Source: Hymenopellis radicata (Eukaryota > Basidiomycota > Agaricomycetes > Agaricales > Physalacriaceae). Taken from it: DNA of 64,000 bases. The stretch spans positions 62,001 through 126,000 of the forward strand of contig JADNRX010000082.1 of NCBI GenBank assembly GCA_015501595.1, written 5' to 3'. The translations under genes were made by a program, and so were the position numbers. The notes beneath the pieces are model-generated. The model was given only the letters and a program-made list of their open reading frames with translations. It ran no database searches and had not been told where the DNA came from. Shown here one piece after another: positions 10,544 to 22,360 of the stretch (the stretch's first letter is position 1; each line of letters opens with the position of its first letter).

Positions 10544-13500
10544 CTATGTACGTTCTCGTACCTCTAAATGCCAAGTCTGAAGCTGTAAACGATCTACATG
10601 AAGAGGTAAAGGGTAATGCTCTCCTCGCCAATCATGCCCTGCCGCAATATCTGCGAGCATTTTATCGACTTGTTCCCTAAGATTAGCATGGGTCAATAGA
10701 TTACTCCAACGAATAACCTTGCAGAGCAAATGCTCGACGAATATAGCACCAAATCCGAGAGTTTCCTTGTCACCCGCAGAAAGATAGTGATCAAGGTAGT
10801 CATACACGCATTTAAATGCACGAATAACGTCGCGCTCACCTATGAAATTCAATGAGAAGAGATCATTCGAGTGGATTACATACGTACCAGCATTTCGAAC
10901 ATCGAATCCAAGGTTAACCAACCCGTTCAAGGCTCCCTTGCCGTTTTTCCAAGTCAAGCTACCCATTGTCTCGACGGAAGGAAGTCGACAAAGACCAACA
11001 AGAGCCATAAAGTTGGCAAGTTGCATAGACGTGATGCTCTTGCTGCCGAATCCCTGAATCCCGATGCCCTCGATCATTTTTTGAGTAGTCTCGTAGGAAG
11101 GAAGATCCTGAATAGACACATCGGAAAGGTCCTTGTCGAATACGGCTTCTCCAAGGTGAGTTTTCCAGGTTTTCAAAAGTGATGCAGCGAACATGGGTTC
11201 GAATCGTTCCCGAAAACATCGTGGCGTCTTTGTAGTATCCGTTCTCTTTTTAACATCATCAAGAGAAAGCTGCCAGCAGGGCTGCCCCCAACACTGCCCA
11301 TTCGAAAACTTGATCTTTTCCTTCTTGGGACAGCCTTGATTACTCTGGCGGGCATGCTCGAAAACCTCAAGACACTCGGTGTACGACGTGAACCAACGAT
11401 GGAGATGGCTGGTCATAAACTCTTCAGTCTTTAGGCCTTGACCGGTGCCAAAGCGAACAAGCATATTGGAAAGCCCATATTCGGATGTAAGCCGATAGTC
11501 TGAGGATTGAAGACTAGCGAGCATAAGCTGTTGGCCGCGATTGGCATGTCGAATGGGAGTGAAGTGATCGGGATCAAGGAATGGTTGGAGTTTATGAGTG
11601 CGAAGACTTCGACACTCAAGAATATCATGAAGACATCTGGAATGAGTAGCTTCCTGGCGATTGAATGCAAGAACCTCTCGTAGCATAAGCGAGACAAAGG
11701 CCATTCGAGGAGCGTGTTGCATCGGACAAAGATCATATAGAGGTGTATTGTCCGGTACTGGGACACCGCCACAGGTATCATCCTGCATACGGCGAATTCG
11801 GCGTCGACGTGCACGTCTTGTGGATGCGACCATTGTGTTGGATAGTTGTAAAATACAATCACGCACAAGATGTGCTAGCTGTCGTGCATCCTCCTGAATT
11901 ACAGGAAGATGGCTATGACTTTGAAGCCATTCGCGAAGACCATCTGTAAAGGTATTTGGCGCCTCGATGATCTTCTTTCGCAGTTGTCGAGGTCGCACAT
12001 CTCCAAAGAGAGTCCACGGCGATCTCAAAGCCGCTTGAACTGGTGGACAACAGAGAATAGAATCATCGTCAAAGGCGTCAATGAGTGCGTCCACAACTGC
12101 ACCCCGGACAACCCATTCATCAACGGAATCCAGACAACGGGACTTGGTGGGAGCGATAATGAGATGATCCGTAACAAATGTGAAGAGGCATGAATGAGCC
12201 GCCTTGTCAAAGAGTGCAGCGTTATGAAGTTGAGAGGAATCAAATGAGATCGTGATCGATGAAAGAGCAGTTACGGAGTGAGGAAATAATGGTTTTAGCG
12301 AGTCTGGCGATAGCGAAACACTTTTATAGGATGTGTCCACTCTAGCAAAGGCGATTTTAGACTGCGTACCACGCTCTCTGCGCAAAGCTGTAAGGCCGTT
12401 GAGAATCTCGCTGACCGCCTTGGCAAAATCGGGGTATTTTGACTCTAGCGAGCCTTCCCCATATGCAAGAAGAAGAGCACGTATGAATTTCCCACCATAA
12501 TCAACATACCAGTTGAAGATGAATAGATAGGCGCGACACATAGAGAGATTCATAGCAAAGGTATTGGCCTCGCTCTCCAGCAAAGCAAGTTCACTGTGCT
12601 GAGCAACACCAAGAGCAGTATGAAGATGAGGAATAAGAGCAAAGGCTAGCTCTTGGGAAAAGTCGGCGACACTATCCAAGGTAAATGTCTCCATGGTGGC
12701 TGCTACACGCTGAAGAGAAGCTCCAGATTCCACAAGCGAAGACGAGCTAGGAGGTAGCCCTTTACGTTCTCGTAGGTTTGTCTGTAAGCGTTCCATATTG
12801 ATAATCTCGAACTGAAGCGCGTCGGGAACGAAAAGCTGAGAAAGTGCTTCAAAGCTTTGACTTGTGCTGGGCAAAGGCGGGGAAAGTGTCCGCTTGTAAT
12901 AGTCTTCGATCAGCTCATTCGCACTACAAAAATATTAGACGTCAATCTATAAAGCAATGAACATTGTATACTTCATGTTTTGCGCTGAAACCCATTTATC
13001 GGCTGATTTTCCAAAGCCTTTCCATCGAACTTGGTAATCGGTTACATTTCCCTGGGCCTCTCGTTAGCAAATGAAGACATATCAGAAGAATTAGACGTAC
13101 TGAAATCCGATGAGCAACAATAAAGGACAATTCGTGCTCTGCAATATTCTGCTCGTCTTCCTCATCGTAACTTGGGGCTTCGTCGTCGTCGTGCTCATCT
13201 TCAGAGTCGGAATCCTTCTCCGGAACCTCAGATTCACCGTCATCATCAAACACTGGATATGGTGCTGGACTCGTGTTCGCTGAACTCGCATTCACGTTGA
13301 GAGCTGGTGATAAAGTCGTAGCGTGAGGAGATAGAAGATTAAGAGGAGTGGAGTTTGTATGTTTAGCTTTCTTTAAAGGCGCCGGTAGTGTGACAGGAGA
13401 ATCCTTTCGCTTGAGTTCACGTAGTCGGCGAGCCGGAAAGGATGCCTGAGCAGTTTGATCTACCACAGCAGCGTTGGCAGTCAATGCAGTCGGCGGAGGA

Positions 13501-13694
13501 AGTCCAGCTCTAAACACAGTCTGGGGAACGGCATCCTCAGTCAAGCTAGCTTGATAATCTGCGTGGCCGAGCTCTTGACCAAAGCGATACTGATACTTGG
13601 TCATGTGCAATAGATACCGCCGTGACAATATTTCGTGCTGCTTCCATAGACCGCGCATCAGAGCAAAGTACTCTGCATGCTGAACTGGGTTCAT
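10544..13694 (-). CDS. Chromodomain protein of the large transposon (1019 aa)
   Basis: Three exons (13694-13101, 13057-12972, 12923-10544) join in phase into 1020 codons including the stop. Residues about 185-235 form a chromodomain: ELSFIVAHRIS, NVTDYQVRWKGFG, DKWVSAQNM, NELIEDYY. It is preceded by a Ser/Pro stretch and a long acidic run (DSDSEDEHDDDEAPSYDEED). The 790-residue C-terminal part is one exon without a domain I recognise; it contains Cys/His pairs such as CPMQHAP and GQCWGQPCW. Chromodomains bind methylated histone tails, and in some chromoviral integrases they steer insertion, so a targeting role is a reasonable inference. The start is the ATG at 13694, which overlaps the stop of the upstream gene. 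The frame also stays open upstream to about 13870 without an ATG. The gene is intact, which is notable among the decayed neighbours. Confidence 0.8.
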
Positions 13695-15391
13695 TGGAAT
13701 AGCGACGGAGGGTTGAGACACAGAAGGTGAAGGAGGAATGAATATGGAAAGAGGGGATTGACGGTGATGAAATCCGAATCTGAGTTTGTAGACAATGGGT
13801 AAAAATTTGGAATGAGGGAACTTGTAACCGGTAGGGCGCCATCTAGCCCAAGCAAGAGATCTTCATTCCAACTCCGCATGAAGCGATCTGTAAGACATCT
13901 TATGTTGCAAGACGTCTTATCGCCCAGTGCGGGAACTCCTTCGCTGGAGAAGAAGTGATAGTTGTTGCCGACATGGATAGCTATACCATCTGAGGGATAT
14001 GTCGCCATATTGACGCGGCGATGGCAGATTGCCTCGTTGGGATAGCAGACATATACAATGCGGTTGACAGTCTGCAACCACTCAGCCAAATCCTGAAGGA
14101 AGGCACGACGAGCTTCGGCATCTGCACTAGGAGCAACGCCCGAGTGGAGATCGTTTCCTTTGAAAAACAAGACAAGACGGACTTGTCCATTAGGTGAAAC
14201 CTCAACCCGTGCGTATAGTCCGAATCGACCAAGAAGAAATGCACCGGGATCACTACCTATTTCAAGAGGTCAATGTTTGAGCGAAGAGAACATAATGAAT
14301 ATGTACCAGGTGGTAACATAACTTGAATGACAAGCATTGTCCAACGACATGGATCATCGTTGATATCCACATGCCAGCGGCCTTGTATGATCCCCAACAA
14401 CAACCCTAAATCTCCGCCTGCCCACCCCGAAGAGAAATTCCACTGAGAGCTTGTCAGCCCAGTCGGCGACATGCCACCGAACGAGTAGGCGTTAACGTCA
14501 AGCGATCGGAACGTCGTGACATCGAACTCGAGTTTGGACAGTGCCAGAGGTGCCAGCACACAAGCAAGTTCAGACAATGTCTGTAGAACCTGCAGACGAC
14601 GGGCTTTGGCATCCTCGTCGTCAACCTGGGTCGCAGGAATGCCGATTCCTTCCCCGTTTCCTTCCAGCTTTGTCGATGCATGACTGGATGAGCCATCATA
14701 GGGATGATCAGGCGGTGGGTCCGCCGAGCGCATGTTACGCTTGACATCAAAAAGATACACCGGTCTCCGAGTCCCATCCAATCCCCACGACATATCCCAG
14801 AGCTTGTCGCTGAGCTCCTTGATCTTTGGGTACTCAGGAAAGCGTTGAATGCTGGAGTCAAGAATATCAAACAAGGCGGCCACAGTGACGGACATGGATG
14901 GATTGCCATCAATATCGAGACAGACAGGTATTGTAGGATACAATCGGGTCATGCCCTCGATGGGGTTCATGATATATCTGCTGTTTGTCGTATCATAGCA
15001 GAGAGGTGACGTGCCCGGAGGGGATTGTATCCGACAAAGGTGCTCTATTTCAGCATCCCGATTTACAGGAGGGTAATATGACGCGGCGTATACCTCGCGT
15101 GCTCGGTAGCGATTGTCCGCGCGCAAGTTGAAGGTGAGTCCCTTGGGATATGTAAACCCTACGGGTGGAGGTGAAAGGGAAGGTGCGGGCTCGAGTTTGG
15201 ACGGAGCCTCTGGATTGCGTTCCGTCGGCGTCAGACTTGGCGCGTAGTTGATCCGAGCGTCCGTGCGCTCAACCATCGGGATCGACTTGATGTAGGTGGT
15301 GCGGAGACTCCATTGACGCGCATCAGAGGTTGCTAAAAATATATAAATCAAGGATCCCTGTGTTGGGAAGTATTGACGCACTGCCAGCCAT
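13691..15391 (-). CDS. Unrecognised transposon-borne protein (533 aa)
   Basis: Exons 15391-15382, 15332-14307 and 14256-13691 give 534 codons with two 49-50 nt introns. The first exon is only 10 nt (ATGGCTGGCA). Features visible in the protein are a Pro-rich segment (about residues 30-60), YDTTNSRYIMNPIEGMTRLYP, VCLDIDGNPSMSVTVAALFDI, and later IVYVCYPNEAICHRR and GIAIHVGNNYHFFSSEG. I know no family for these. The gene lies head-to-tail upstream of the chromodomain gene, and its TGA shares bases with that gene's ATG. It is intact and travels with the integrase and HECT-like genes, so it is probably a core element component. The last 40 residues overlap a possible 49-nt intron (about 13846-13798), so the true C-terminus is uncertain. 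Confidence 0.72.
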
Positions 15392-15458
15392 TAATCCTAC
15401 GAAATGTTGATGCCCGGTTCCGTACCTGCGAGGAATGTTAGCTAGGGTTAGGGTTCTC

Positions 15459-15507
15459 AAGGCTTCAAACTTCACAGTGGTCACGCGGATGTGAAGTTTG
15501 AAGCCTT
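15459..15507. repeat. Perfect 18-bp hairpin
   Basis: AAGGCTTCAAACTTCACA (15459-15476) is repeated exactly inverted at 15490-15507, with a 13-nt loop. It lies just upstream of the start of the 533-aa gene, next to a TAGGGTTAGGG run (15443-15453). It could be a regulatory palindrome or the footprint of a small inverted-repeat element. Confidence 0.85.
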
Positions 15508-15599
15508 GGTTGTGGCTGTGTCTTACCTGGAGCTCAAAGTTTTTAAATGTGTCGTTTAAGCGTTTGATGGCACGAAAATAAAGAAAGAATAGGTGGCAA

Positions 15600-17290
15600 A
15601 GAGGCCGAGGTGCGTATCACGGTCGAAAGAACAGAGAATTCGAGGCCAGAGGGTGTTGGGTGACGGCGACGGTGGTGGTTAAGGAGCAAGAAGCCACTTG
15701 CCTAAATCGGCCACGGTGCAATTCCTTCCTGCCATCACTGGTCTGCCCGTTCTCAGTCGTCGAGGCTTTGTGGAATCGGTCTACTCTACGGCACGCTACC
15801 TTTCGTCGTCTGCTTTCCCTCAGACTTACCTTGGCTATAGACGATGTCTAGCACCCATGCCCAAATACTCGCGGAGACTGCGCACAGGAGTTTTGTTAAA
15901 CACTTGCTTTCCTTTGTTCGGTAAGCCTTTCGCTTATTCCATTCTTCGAAGGTGCTGAACTCACTCTCATCATAGCCGTAACCGGCTCTTTCCAAAATTT
16001 ATCCTCCTGCGGACCGCGAGCAAGGAATGCTTGGGATGGCGTTGGCGCGGAATTTGACGGTGCGCGCACTTTTCCGCCGCCTCAACAGGTTATTTATCAT
16101 CGTTCTTACAGGTGGTGCTGTATTGGCCTTGAAGCGCTGCGGATTGACGCCCAGGACGACGAAGACCCACCTATTCTCGACCACCCTCGTACGTTTGAGG
16201 CGTACTCGAACTCCGGCGCTAATTCGAGGTTGATCTGACCAAACATCGGGCAACCAAGTCGATACCCATCAATATCCCATCTACACCATCCAGTATATCC
16301 ATAGACCGACCGCCGGAGACTCCGCCTAGATATCGCGAGCCCAGCAGTCCACCAAGCACGCCGACTCCCATGTCGCGGTCTCGGGGTCAACTAGGTCAGT
16401 CGGCAGCTTTGAGCTCCGGCCACCTTCCGCTCTCTTCTTCTCCGCCACGCCCTAGTATCAGTCCTCGAACGGGCAGTCCGATGCGTACTAGATCGCCTTC
16501 AACATCACGAAATCGCGTTGTATCTCCAACCACTCACCGTGGGCTGAATTCATCATCTTCGTCTCATCTTCCAATCACACCTCCCATCGAGAGGACGGTG
16601 GGTGCGATGGACGTTGCGCAGAGGTGCAATTGGCTCGCCTTCCGCGTGCGCTCCTCCCTTGACTTTGTGTTGGTGGGAGGATAACGTCCCGCGTCATTCG
16701 TCTCTCGAAGTCCCGAACTCGGTCCGCCACAGACGACGGTCTGTTTTACTTGCTTCCCGTACTATTCAGGGAAGTCGCTGATGAAAGGGCAGAAGAAATG
16801 GGCAGAGAGGGTTTTGAGGGAGGAAGAGGTCTCTCCACAAATGTCGCCTCAACTGGAGATGTAACAATAGGTTGGTCGCCCTCGAGGATGCTGGGATTGT
16901 CATGATGATCATCAGACATGCTCGCGCAACTACGGTTTGGCACCGCGAGCCAGTCTCTTTGTCGCCAATCCTGACCATCGCCACGCGTCGTCTGGGATTT
17001 ATGAAGGGCTCCATTTCTTTTGTATCATTTTGGGTGTATCTTTCCGGTCTCTCTGCTCTCATTGTATCGTCATCTCGCATCTCTTAAACCTCCGAAACCA
17101 GTATATCTTACCCGCACCCTCGGCTTCTGGACCATAGATTTCCGTGCGCCGCCTTTTACATCAGTTGGACTTGCTTTGAGTTTTTTGTTGCTATGTATAC
17201 TTTTTTTGTTCATGACTCACGACCCCAATCCACGACGTTTTCTTCTGTTCTGCCCGATACAATTTTACACGTTGTTGTTTTGATTAGTAC
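15600..17290 (+). pseudogene. Eroded Ser/Pro-rich coding remnants
   Basis: Several plus-strand stretches look protein-coding but cannot be joined. One near 16130-16220 reads RIDAQDDEDPPILDHPRTFE. One near 16260-16680 is Ser/Pro/Arg-rich (SRSRGQLGQS, PSISPRTGSPMRTRSPSTSR). One near 16700-16860 reads DDGLFYLLPVLFREV, and another at 17080-17280 is hydrophobic. Frames shift and stops intervene. I do not recognise the source gene. It lies inside the large transposon, between the 533-aa gene and the integrase. Confidence 0.35.
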
Positions 17291-17501
17291 TTTGACCGGC
17301 TGATGGGCTACATATTACTTACTGTACAGCGAATCCTAAATTGTTCGTAGATCAATCTCAAAGCCGCTGCGAGAAGCTAAGGAGAAGGCAGAGGCCAAGC
17401 TAAAGAGAGAAGAGGAAGGTGAGTAATCTTGTTGTCATTATTGACGTTGACTGACCTCTTGCAGAAACGCAGCTCCACTTCAACCTAGCTAATCCATCAC
17501 G

Positions 17502-17880
17502 ATGTCTGCTCGCAACTGGCCCCGCATGAAAACTTCTCCTCTCAGACGCGCATTCTTTCCCACTCTTTCGTGGCCAAACACAGCTACCGCTACCGAAATC
17601 GGTATCATAGATGAAATAGCAGGCATGAAACTTGCGACCCGCCTTGGAGTGCGAGTCCCGAAGCTACATCGCGTCGTTCCTGCCGACAGCGACCAGGGAT
17701 CGTATCTAATTCTGACACGTATTCATGAGCGCGTCGTCGTCGACATCTGGATGTCTCTCACCTAGTGGCGCACCATTTGCCTCGCGTTGCAGCTTTCGCG
17801 TTTTGTGAAGCTCATACGTAGCGTCAAGAGATGTGTCTTGCAGCAAGACGAGACGGCAACGCGGGTGTTTTAGAGCCAGG
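17502..17880 (+). pseudogene. APH-like kinase fragment
   Basis: The ATG at 17502 opens a frame containing IIDEIAGMKLATRLGVRVPKLHRVV and GSYLILTRI. This is the N-lobe pattern of fungal phosphotransferase (aminoglycoside/choline kinase-like) proteins, which are abundant in basidiomycetes. After a stop at 17763 the reading continues in another frame with WRTICLALQLSRFVKLIRSV, again typical of the same family. No catalytic HGD-type loop is visible downstream. It is a partial, disrupted gene, another apparent cargo fragment of the large transposon. Confidence 0.6.
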
Positions 17881-20060
17881 CACTCACGCGTCGAAACGAC
17901 TCGAAAGGTACCATGTCCGCCGCCGACATCTATCCGCTACTTTTCCTGGTAACCGCTACCACCTGCGTCCGACACACCATCAACGCGCGAGCCATTTCCA
18001 TAGGCCCGGACACACCAAGCCTCGACCGGGTCACCGCCAGTCGAACAGGAACAGAAAAAAGTCGAAGAAGGCAGGAAAAGAGGTGCCGTTGTCCTCGGGT
18101 CATTTGGTTTCAATTTCCTGACTGTCTACATAGAATAGGATGGTGAGAATCTTTATCCTACGCAGCATCACGCTTTTACACTCACTTCCATGTCCAGCGA
18201 ACAGCGATCTCACACGCAGCGTATCGGTGTCGGGTGCGGTGTGTCGTCAGAAATCTCGGTCCAAAACGCCCTTCAACACGTACGGGCAGGTAGACTCGGT
18301 TGTCGCCTCGATTGGTAAACGAGAATTACAAACAAGCGTACGCACTACTCGTTCTTCTGGCGTCTACGAGCAGGACGAGGACGTGCCGGAGGGCAGGACA
18401 ATGGGCCAATTCATCATTCTCCCCACCGCTCTTGATGGTCAACGGTGGTATTAACGCACAGCTGGTTACTCAGAGAAGACTCTCGAGACTCAGTCGTACG
18501 CTGATATGCCTTTCGGCATGTCTTGCCTCTGACCCCGCCTTCACCCCCGCTATCTAGTCCAGGGAGAGATTGGATGTTTCCAAGATCCCCCGTCTGTATC
18601 TCCTCAGCCATCCTCCCACTTGATACCTCGGTTCTCATTGGCGGCTCAAACCCCAACGACCACCTACTACCCGACCACATATGCTCTCGAGATATTCTAC
18701 CCTCCCTATTTCTCTGCTTCTGTTCGTCCCACATTCACTGTGCACCGGCGGTGCCTAGTTCGACCTTACCATCTCGTACTCCTTTACCACCGCCACCTCC
18801 CTACCAGCCATGTCCGCTGCAACCGTAAATCCATCCATGTCGGCCGTCTCGTTTAACCCTCTCGCTCGGCCATCTGCCCAGCAAGAAAGACATCAAAAGT
18901 GCTGGAACTGGAACCTGTGCGATGCTGCTTATGGTGCCCTCGTTCTCGACATCAAGGAGGGTCGAGCGCAGAACTAAGGAGTCAAGGTAAGAATTTCGAA
19001 TTCCGAATTACTCATTTTCTTACAATAAACAGGCTTCAACCCTCCTCCCGCCAACAAGGCAGCACCCGCACCAGAGCCAGAAGCGACGACACCCAATGAC
19101 GGACAAGAACAAAAAGGACAAAACCTCGTCGCCCGCCCTTGGTTCCCCTCTGGCATTCGGCTCGTCGCGATTGTGGAACTCAAGGCATCAATTCGCCATA
19201 TCAATCGATGCTTTGCGACTCATTGAATGCCCGTACAAGCCGACGTGCCTGCATTGTTGAATTGTGAATCCCGAACATCGGCCGACGCGACCCAGGCGGG
19301 ACATTCTTCGCGGCGTCGGGATTTTGGCACCCTACTCAGACATCTGCACTGTCAATAGAAGGTTTACATGCTGAACATGCCATGTACACAGTATTAACGC
19401 CGTCGACGCGTTCCTCGTTCCAAGGTGAGATTATTCATTTCGACCACTTTGCAAGTTATCTGACACTACTCTCTAGTCCAACGTTGCTCATTGAATCACC
19501 ACTCTAGGACGTGATGTTGGACTACTCGCTGGTACTCACGCCGCCGTTATGTTCGAATGGCGGATACTGCGCCCACCAGACGTTGCCCATGTCTGGGCGG
19601 CATGATGTTCGGGATGTTGGCGGGAAGTTCAATCCTTACTTGAACTCTTCAATACTCTGAAGGGGTCTATCTATGACGGTTTTTTTCGTCAACTATGGGC
19701 TTCGTCGTCGGCCCCTCCACACGATGGTAAGTAATTCCTTGTTTTTATTCTATTTGACACTTGAACTGACTTCCCACTGTAGACGTGCCTCAGGCTTCCA
19801 CTCGTAGCGCTGCACGTCGCGATATGAACGTGTCCTTGACTGTGAGACGGCTTGTGGACGCGGAGTAGGACGAGTGTAGAGTCGACTATGCTCGAACTCT
19901 TGCTCAGGTCGCACACCGGGATGACTGTTGTCGAGGCTCGGGAATCTCAACGCTCTCGTTGAACAGAGGTACGTTGATGATGTCGTTGTTCTCATTTCAC
20001 CGGGCTCATTGTTTAACGAGGTTTTGTTCATATCTCGTATAGAAACACCTTGTTGAAGAA
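17881..20060. other. Decayed region with coding-like scraps, no gene
   Basis: Short open stretches on both strands change frame often. Intron-like GT...AG segments recur (for example around 18990-19035 and 19420-19480), suggesting eroded genes. A phrase near 18900-18975 (NWNLCDAAYGALVLDIKEG) looks protein-like, but I cannot place it. Nothing can be supported as a functional feature. Confidence 0.4.
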
Positions 20061-20064
20061 GGAC

Positions 20065-20119
20065 AGAAGGGAGCAGCGGCCTTTGCCGCTGTGCTCGCGG
20101 ATGCTCGCGTCTCCCTTCT
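20065..20119. repeat. 55-nt cloverleaf-like palindrome, copy 1
   Basis: The outer arms AGAAGGGAG and CTCCCTTCT pair (9 bp). They enclose a perfect inner hairpin (AGCGGC/GCCGCT with a CTTT loop) and a weaker CGCG/CGCG hairpin. This three-way shape recurs almost unchanged at 20351-20405. Confidence 0.8.
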
Positions 20120-20350
20120 GATATCGATAGGTACGTTCATTAATGTTGATTTGTCGTGAGCCCGGGACTAACATCGACATCGACAGGACAGGACCTCGTT
20201 GTATAATTCAATACTTCTAAACAACACGGCTCCTTTGAAGAGTTTCTTGTTTCTCGACTTGTTCTCGACCTTGTCTTCACTCATCTCGAATTCGACACGG
20301 GTCTAGTAGGACCATACGTCGAATAACAACGTCTTGCTGTGTGATGCGGG

Positions 20351-20405
20351 AGAAGGGAGTAGCGGCCTTCGCCGCTGTGCTCGCGGATGCTCGCGTCTCC
20401 CTTCT
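20351..20405. repeat. 55-nt cloverleaf-like palindrome, copy 2
   Basis: Same length and layout as the copy at 20065-20119, with two substitutions; one of them (T to C in the loop) makes the loop CTTC. The outer 9-bp stem is unchanged. The copies are 286 bp apart in direct orientation. Confidence 0.8.
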
Positions 20406-20719
20406 CGTATGTCTCCGGTGTGTTCATTAACATTGTTTCTTCTTGATGTTGACTAAAGTCAAGTCTTGTAGGACTTGTCTTGAAGAAATATTTTCTCAAT
20501 GTGACTGGTCTGCTGTGCATCGTGCCGTCACGACTCTGGTTCTCCGCGCTGTACGACAAAGGTTTGTGAGATGTCCCTTTGCCCGGTGAGTGACTTCTGA
20601 CTGTTCGTGTATCCGAACATAAAGCCTAATCGCGCCGTTTAGATAAATTCTGCGAACTAGACACGCTGAACGTCAGACTATCGCCGACAACTTTGCGGCT
20701 TCAATAAGGACATCGATGG

Positions 20720-21365
20720 TCCACTCGAGTACTGTCGTGACCTCTGGCTTGTCCGCGGATATCATAGAGGAATTAAACATGGTACGTGTCTTCGTCTTGT
20801 TCTCATGTTCACTGACTAACTCAACTTGTCGATTAGTTCTTCTCATCATCCGGCTATCTATTCGCCTGTCGTGACCTCTGGCTTGTCCGCGTCGGATGTC
20901 ATAGACTAAGAAGTAATTAACCATGGTACGTGTGTTCATCGTCTTGTTTTCATGTTCCGTCACTAACTGAACTCATCGAGTAGCTATTCTCATCATCGGG
21001 ATATCTGTTCGCGAAGGAGCGAGTGCAGCCGACTCGGTGCAAGGCATACGCCGGTTGGTCAATGGGAGTCGAGACACTTATCGTGTCTCGATACGGCGAA
21101 GGTGTGTTCCTTTCGTCTCTCGTGAGCATTGCTCATGCTGACCGTACTCTTCAGAAAACGAGTCGTTCTTTTGCACGGTACAGTTGCGTATTTGACGTCC
21201 TGCGGTTCCAGTGGGGCGAGTTCATAGATGAACTACGGTGCTCATGAGCGCGGAGATGCCCTCAGAAAACGACTACTCTCACCGCCGTACATACTACGTA
21301 GATTACAGTTGTGTATTTGACGACCTGCCGTTACAATGCGACAATCGTGCAGATGAACGCGACTG
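20720..21365. repeat. Two pairs of intron-bearing tandem repeats
   Basis: A unit of about 140-150 bp starting GTCGTGACCTCTGGCTTGTC occurs at about 20727-20865 and again at about 20869-21015. Each copy contains a GTACGTGT...TAG segment that looks like an intron. A second pair, with TGTATTTGACG(A/T)CCTGC and AGATGAAC motifs, lies at about 21180-21235 and 21310-21360. They probably derive from tandemly duplicated exons of a gene now lost. Confidence 0.6.
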
Positions 21366-21562
21366 GTCGTACGCGAGCGCGAAGTCATCGTCGTGGCACC
21401 ATTGAACCTGTTACCATGCAGTTTATGATTGACACCTCGGGTCTCAACTCGTATGCCCACACTTTCCTGTTGCCTTCTGGTTTGATGTTCCTTCAAGCCA
21501 ACCTTTCAAGCAGCAAGTCCGATTGATATCCCATCTCCATCATCTGCTGATATTTCGGTACA

Positions 21563-21745
21563 GCCCTCTGGGATCCTGCTACCAACGCCGAGACCCGCCT
21601 TCCCGACATGCCTAAAGGCGTAGCTCGCGTTTACCCCGCATCAGGTGGTGTCGCCATGCTCCCCTTTACCCCCGAGAACAACTACACTCCCACCATCCTC
21701 TTCTGTGGTGGTACCGACATGCCCGACTACGCTTGGGGCAACTAA
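21563..21745 (+). pseudogene. Glyoxal oxidase (copper radical oxidase) fragment
   Basis: The frame reads ALWDPATNAETRLPDMP, GVARVYPASGGVAMLPF and TPTILFCGGTDMPDYAWGN, followed by a stop. This is a highly characteristic central segment of fungal glyoxal oxidases, extracellular copper radical enzymes that make H2O2 for lignin-degrading peroxidases. Only about 60 residues of roughly 550 remain. A stop replaces the tyrosine that usually follows WGN. It lies inside the large transposon. Confidence 0.8.
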
Positions 21746-21865
21746 TCGTGGTCCTTTAGTATATACGGCGGAGATGTTGCAGTTTAGTCTGAGGTGTTTT
21801 CGGTTTGAGGAGGCGCATGCGCTTTACAGGGTGTTGGCTCCCAGACGCGACAGCGTACAGCATCT

Positions 21866-22360
21866 ATGTCTATTCCACGTGAGTCACCCATTTCGCCCAC
21901 GAGCGCGTCGTGGGGTGCCCCGCCTCCCGTACCGCTGCATGTATCGGACGAGCAGAGCGCGACGCGTCCTCCTCTGTTCGAGCACCCAACGTTGGAGCTG
22001 CCCGCAGAGCCAGAGTTAAACCTCGCCGACTTCATCAACATTGACGATGACCCCATGGTTGATGTCAAGTCAGGCGAGGATGGCGGTGCGGTTCGCAGTT
22101 CCCCGGTGCCGAGCTCCAATCTCCTGCCAATCCCTCCGCATCCCCCCACGTCGGTGTCTCCTCGCCTACCATCGCCATATCCCCCTTCGCCCCCCGTCCT
22201 TCCCTGGCCGATAACTCGAGATCCTTCTGCTTTGACCTGTACACATCTGCCTCGACTCGATGCTCATATTACACGCAGCGCGTGAGGTCGTGGACTATAC
22301 GGAAATCTTCAAAGTCTTTGAGAAGGATACTGGTTCTACCTACTACTATTATTACGACTG
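21866..22360 (+). pseudogene. Unrecognised Pro-rich coding remnant
   Basis: A 139-codon open frame starts with ATG at 21866. It contains LELPAEPELNLADFINIDDDPMVDVKSG in pieces and then a Ser/Pro-rich tail, and stops at 22285. Beyond it, in another frame, VVDYTEIFKVFEKDTGS and a poly-Tyr end run up to the integrase stop. It may be the end of an eroded gene, possibly part of an element-specific gene. No family recognised. Confidence 0.3.
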
